Shown here piece by piece: positions 52,958-55,864 of a DNA stretch of 55,864 nt (the first letter of the stretch is position 1; each line of letters begins with the position of its first letter). Below the pieces are notes generated by a model. The model searched no databases and was not told the DNA's origin. It saw only the letters and a program-made list of their open reading frames with translations. The stretch comes from Lachnospiraceae bacterium. Lineage in GTDB: Bacteria; Bacillota; Clostridia; Lachnospirales; Lachnospiraceae. The translations under genes were made by a program, and so were the position numbers. The stretch is taken from the NCBI GenBank assembly GCA_024685005.1, contig JAIKWF010000006.1, forward strand, positions 1 to 55,864. The letters run 5' to 3'.

Positions 52958-52986
52958 TTGAAAATGAGAGGGCGTTGCGCTATAAT
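52958..52986 (+). promoter_or_regulatory. promoter of the mbl gene
   Basis: TTGAAA (52958-52963), 17-base spacer and TATAAT (52981-52986), 66 bases before ATG 53052. Confidence 0.8.
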
Positions 52987-53051
52987 AATTCTGTGTGTCT
53001 GAAATACAGCAGACACCTTTGAGACAGATTTGTTTGGAAAGGGGCTTTAAC

Positions 53052-54047
53052 ATGCAATTTACAGATATCGGAATTGATTTGGGGACCGCGAGTATCCTGG
53101 TCTACATCAGAGGAAAGGGAGTTGTACTCAAAGAGCCCAGCGTGGTTGCTTTTGACAGAGATACCAATAAGATCAAAGCCATCGGAGAAGATGCGCGTCT
53201 GATGCTTGGAAGAACACCGGGTAATATCGTAGCGGTCAGACCCTTAAGACAGGGCGTTATTTCCGACTACAGCGTAACCGAGAAGATGATGAAGTATTTC
53301 ATCCAGAAGGCACTTGGAAGAAAATCCTTCCGGAAACCGCGAATCGCCGTTTGCGTACCCAGTGGTGTAACGGAAGTAGAGAAAAAAGCGGTTGAGGATG
53401 CAACCTATCAGGCAGGAGCAAGAGAGGTTTCCATTATCGAGGAGCCTATTGCAGCCGCCATCGGAGCAGGCATTGACATCAGCAAGCCCTGCGGAAATAT
53501 GATCGTTGATATCGGCGGCGGTACTTCGGATATCGCGGTGATCTCTTTGGGAGGTACGGTAGTGAGTGCTTCCATTAAGATCGCGGGAGATGATTTTGAT
53601 GAAGCCATCGTCCGGTACATGAGAAAGAAACACAATCTTCTGATCGGTGAGAGAACCGCGGAAGATCTGAAGATCAAGATCGGAAGCGCTTATAAGAGCG
53701 TGGAAGTTGACGTAGCGGAAGTAAGAGGAAGAAACCTGGTAACGGGTCTTCCCAGAACAGTAGAAGTAACCAGCGAAGAGATGGAAGAAGCTCTTCGGGA
53801 GGCAACCAGCCAGATCATTGATACCATTCACAGCGTTTTGGAAAAGACGCCGCCGGAACTGGCAGCGGATATCGCAGACCGGGGCATCGTGCTTACGGGA
53901 GGCGGATCTCTTCTTGCGGGACTTGAGGATCTGATCCATGCAAAAACCGGTATCAATACCATGACAGCAGAGGATCCCATGACCTGCGTGGCCATCGGAA
54001 CCGGTAAGTACGTGGAATTCCTGGCAGGCTATCGCGAAGAGATCTGA
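53052..54047 (+). CDS. mbl: MreB/Mbl-like rod-shape actin
   Basis: A 331-residue bacterial actin that forms filaments under the membrane and guides cell-wall synthesis. Phosphate-1 loop 'IGIDLGTASILVY', 'RPLRQGVISDY', phosphate-2 'MIVDIGGGTSDIAVISLGG' and adenosine motif 'GIVLTGGGSLLAGLEDL' are present. The start is ATG 53052 after GGAAAGGGG; the longer frame from 52995 lacks a site. Lying directly before two flagellar rod genes it matches the mbl-flhO-flhP order of Bacillus subtilis, hence mbl rather than mreB. Confidence 0.9.
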   Translation: MQFTDIGIDLGTASILVYIRGKGVVLKEPSVVAFDRDTNKIKAIGEDARLMLGRTPGNIVAVRPLRQGVISDYSVTEKMMKYFIQKALGRKSFRKPRIAVCVPSGVTEVEKKAVEDATYQAGAREVSIIEEPIAAAIGAGIDISKPCGNMIVDIGGGTSDIAVISLGGTVVSASIKIAGDDFDEAIVRYMRKKHNLLIGERTAEDLKIKIGSAYKSVEVDVAEVRGRNLVTGLPRTVEVTSEEMEEALREATSQIIDTIHSVLEKTPPELAADIADRGIVLTGGGSLLAGLEDLIHAKTGINTMTAEDPMTCVAIGTGKYVEFLAGYREEI

Positions 54048-54078
54048 TCAAACAGAGATTTCACAACGGAGGAGCTCT

Positions 54079-54858
54079 ATGGTAAAAGGTCTTTATACCG
54101 CTTATACAGGAATGCGTCATCAGCAGAATCGCATGGATATCCTGTCCAACAACATGGCTAACTCAGCCACTGTTGGCTTTAAAAAAGAAGGATCCACCAG
54201 TCAGGCTTTTAAAGACGTTCTGGCTTACCGGATCAAGGATACCACCGACGGATGGCGTGCTGCCGGCATTGGCAAGATGAATCTCGGCGTTAAGATCGGT
54301 GAAAGCTATACAGACTATTCCCAGGGCTCTTTTCACGTAACAGACAATACATTTGACCTGGCCATTGGCGGAGATGGATTCTTTGCCATCGAATATACCA
54401 ATAAGGCCGGGGAAACTTCCACCAAATATACAAGAGACGGATCTTTTACGCTGAATAAAGACGGGGATCTGGTGACCAAGGACGGAGACTATGTGCTGGA
54501 CACCAACGGAAAGCACATCCGCATCAATCCCCTTGCCCAGACCTTCATCGATCAGCAGGGGAATGTGATCCAGGAAGACAGAACCCTGGCGAAGATCCGG
54601 GTGGTGGATTTTCAGGACTACAATTATCTGGAGCATTTCGGAGAAAATTTCTATCAGCCCGTGGACGGTTATTCGATGAAGCAGCCTGATTGCAAAATCT
54701 TTTCGGGTTATCTGGAACAGTCGAATGTAACGGTGGTCAGTGAGATGGTGGAACTGATTTCCATTTCAAGGGCCTACGAAGCGAATCAGAAAGTCGTTCA
54801 GACAATAGACGGATCCCTGGATATCGCATCCAATCAGCTTGGCAAGTTAAACGGATGA
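54079..54858 (+). CDS. flgF: flagellar basal-body rod protein, FlgF/FlhO-like
   Basis: A 259-residue structural protein of the flagellar rod. The N-terminal rod motif ('MVKGLYTAYTGMRHQQNRMD' and then 'ILSNNMANSATVGFKKE') and the C-terminal heptad segment ('VSEMVELISISRAYEANQKV') form the coiled-coil core typical of rod, hook and hook-associated proteins. The middle domain ('GGDGFFAIEYT', 'YTRDGSFTLNKDGDLV') is as in FlgF/FlgG. It is exported by the flagellar type III system. Start after GGAGG, 31 bases from mbl; the next gene is a paralogue. Confidence 0.9.
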   Translation: MVKGLYTAYTGMRHQQNRMDILSNNMANSATVGFKKEGSTSQAFKDVLAYRIKDTTDGWRAAGIGKMNLGVKIGESYTDYSQGSFHVTDNTFDLAIGGDGFFAIEYTNKAGETSTKYTRDGSFTLNKDGDLVTKDGDYVLDTNGKHIRINPLAQTFIDQQGNVIQEDRTLAKIRVVDFQDYNYLEHFGENFYQPVDGYSMKQPDCKIFSGYLEQSNVTVVSEMVELISISRAYEANQKVVQTIDGSLDIASNQLGKLNG

Positions 54859-54897
54859 TCAGGCAGTGATGCTGTTTTCTGATAAGGAGGAGATCAC

Positions 54898-55743
54898 ATG
54901 GTAAGAAGTTTATGGTCAGCTGCAACCGGAATGCATGCACAACAAACCAATCTGGATACCATCGCAAACAATTTATCCAATGTCAATACAACAGGATATA
55001 AGACAGAAGTGGCTGAGTTTAAGACCCTTCTGTATCAGAACCTGCAGACAAAGACAACCACTGCCAACGGTGCCAACAAACCCATTGGATCCCAGGTGGG
55101 ACTTGGCGTAAGACAGTCTTCCATCAATGCCATCTTCCGGCAGGGAAGTCTTTTGGAGGCATCCTCCTCTTCCGCCTATGCGCTGGAAGGTTCCGGCTTT
55201 TTTGAGGTGCAGACGGAGACCGGGGAAAAGATGTATACCCGAAACGGAAACTTTATCTGGGCTACGGATAAAGTAAACGGTGCGGATGCACTGACGCTGA
55301 CAACCTCCGACGGTCTTCCGGTGCTCAGCTCCACAGGGCAGAAGATCACCATTCCCGTAAATCGTGCGGATGGAACAAAAGTCGCTGCCAGCAGGATCGA
55401 GATCACTGCAGACGGTACCGTGGGATATCCCGATGCCACCGGCAATGTGAAATCCCTGGGAATGACCATCGGCGTGCATCAGTTCCAGAATCCTTCGGGC
55501 CTTCATAAAAATGATAACAGCCTTTATTCCGTCACCGATGCCAGCGGCCGGGCCATGAATGAATCCACCACCAACGGTCTTCTGAAAAGCCGGGTGGTAC
55601 AGGGCTATCTGGAAGGCTCCAATGTACAGGTGGCAGACGAAATGGTAAACATGATCGTGGCACAGCGTGCCTACGAAATGAACTCCAAAGTGATCCAGAC
55701 CACCGACAGTATGATGGAGACGGCCAATAACCTGAGACGGTAA
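54898..55743 (+). CDS. flgG: flagellar distal rod protein, FlgG/FlhP-like
   Basis: A 281-residue rod protein similar in layout to its upstream neighbour: N-terminal 'SLWSAATGMHAQQTNLDTIA' and 'NNLSNVNTTGYKTE', then a middle domain ('EGSGFFEVQT', 'YTRNGNFIW'), and C-terminal 'EGSNVQVADEMVNMIVAQRAYE'. The closer match to the classical FlgG motifs ('NLSNVNTTGYK') makes this the distal-rod type. AAGGAGG lies 8 bases upstream; 39 bases separate it from flgF. The two genes likely arose by duplication and form one transcript with mbl. Confidence 0.93.
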   Translation: MVRSLWSAATGMHAQQTNLDTIANNLSNVNTTGYKTEVAEFKTLLYQNLQTKTTTANGANKPIGSQVGLGVRQSSINAIFRQGSLLEASSSSAYALEGSGFFEVQTETGEKMYTRNGNFIWATDKVNGADALTLTTSDGLPVLSSTGQKITIPVNRADGTKVAASRIEITADGTVGYPDATGNVKSLGMTIGVHQFQNPSGLHKNDNSLYSVTDASGRAMNESTTNGLLKSRVVQGYLEGSNVQVADEMVNMIVAQRAYEMNSKVIQTTDSMMETANNLRR

Positions 55744-55864
55744 CGAGCAAGGCAATGACGAAAATGCGTGAAGCGTTGCATGCTTGCATGCAAACGCTGA
55801 AACGGATTTGAGGAATTATCTCGCGACAGCGAGACATCGAGAAAAGCGAAGCTTTTCGAAGATG
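55744..55864 (+). other. three consecutive hairpins at the window end
   Basis: Hairpins at 55772-55798 (11 pairs with one bulge), 55819-55834 (TCTCGC with GCGAGA) and about 55835-55864 (CATC-GA-GAAAAGC with GCTTTTC-GA-GATG) follow flgG. None has a clear T-run. They may be an intergenic processing or repeat element; the next gene lies outside the window. Confidence 0.45.

Noticed and set aside
1-55864. tRNA, rRNA, insertion sequences or prophage
   Set aside because: No cloverleaf with CCA-type end, no transposase or integrase motif and no phage structural gene were seen by reading; weak RNA genes could be missed without a scan.

Overview
The window looks like chromosomal DNA of a low-to-mid GC, Gram-positive, motile anaerobe of the Clostridia, most likely a Lachnospiraceae member (Butyrivibrio/Roseburia-like). 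This is inferred from protein families and signals, not from a search. The pointers are AGGAGG ribosome sites, a Bacillus-type LexA box before uvrB, an mbl-flgF-flgG cluster, the radical-SAM enzyme HydE, a cytoplasmic GH120 beta-xylosidase, a GH32 fructosidase and many FtsX-type ABC permeases with two-component systems. I saw no tRNA, rRNA, insertion sequence, prophage or CRISPR array.

Layout. 1-3.4 kb: the 3' end of a TerD-like gene, a small lipoprotein, a decayed ORF, and a c-di-GMP phosphodiesterase with a degenerate GGDEF domain. 3.4-9.2 kb: a GNAT gene, then an 880-base gene-free stretch packed with four kinds of repeat. These end in a consensus promoter for a peroxidase (gpx), ohrR and a response regulator, followed by the wreck of a sensor/ABC-permease module (an FtsX gene with an apparent internal deletion and a frameshift, and a histidine kinase without membrane segments). 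9.2-12 kb: a large fusion of a Walker-A-less KaiC-like domain with an ATP-grasp domain. 12-20.3 kb: a membrane-anchored XRE regulator behind three near-palindromic 17-bp repeats, then an intact response regulator/kinase/ABC/FtsX set with a beta-lactamase-fold protein. 20.4-24.9 kb: an EAL protein, a CPBP protease, an unreported-size cysteine-rich miniprotein, a flavoredoxin-like remnant, hydE, an esterase and a HAD-like protein. 25-29.8 kb: MATE exporter, CDF metal transporter and a two-gene ABC exporter. 29.9-39.3 kb: GH120, a DHHW/AlgX-like protein with a GT-C glycosyltransferase, cysK, and a phosphatase/flavoprotein/mntP/GH32 run. 39.4-47.8 kb: a GAF-GGDEF cyclase, a Cys/His membrane protein, a zinc ABC importer whose permease is fused to a lipoprotein, and a CsoR-controlled copper ATPase that runs in frame into copZ. 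47.8-55.9 kb: SOS-linked uvrBA, then mbl with two flagellar rod genes.

How it works together. Metal handling is prominent (Zn uptake, Cu export, Mn export, CDF), as are redox defence (gpx/ohrR, uvrBA) and c-di-GMP control (one cyclase, two phosphodiesterases) in a flagellated cell. The most unusual items are the repeat-rich gpx upstream region, the KaiC-like/ATP-grasp fusion, the copA-copZ junction over an A8 run with an internal ribosome site, and the znuB-lipoprotein fusion. Gene decay is visible at several places (6979-8185, 22576-22680, 1213-1479).
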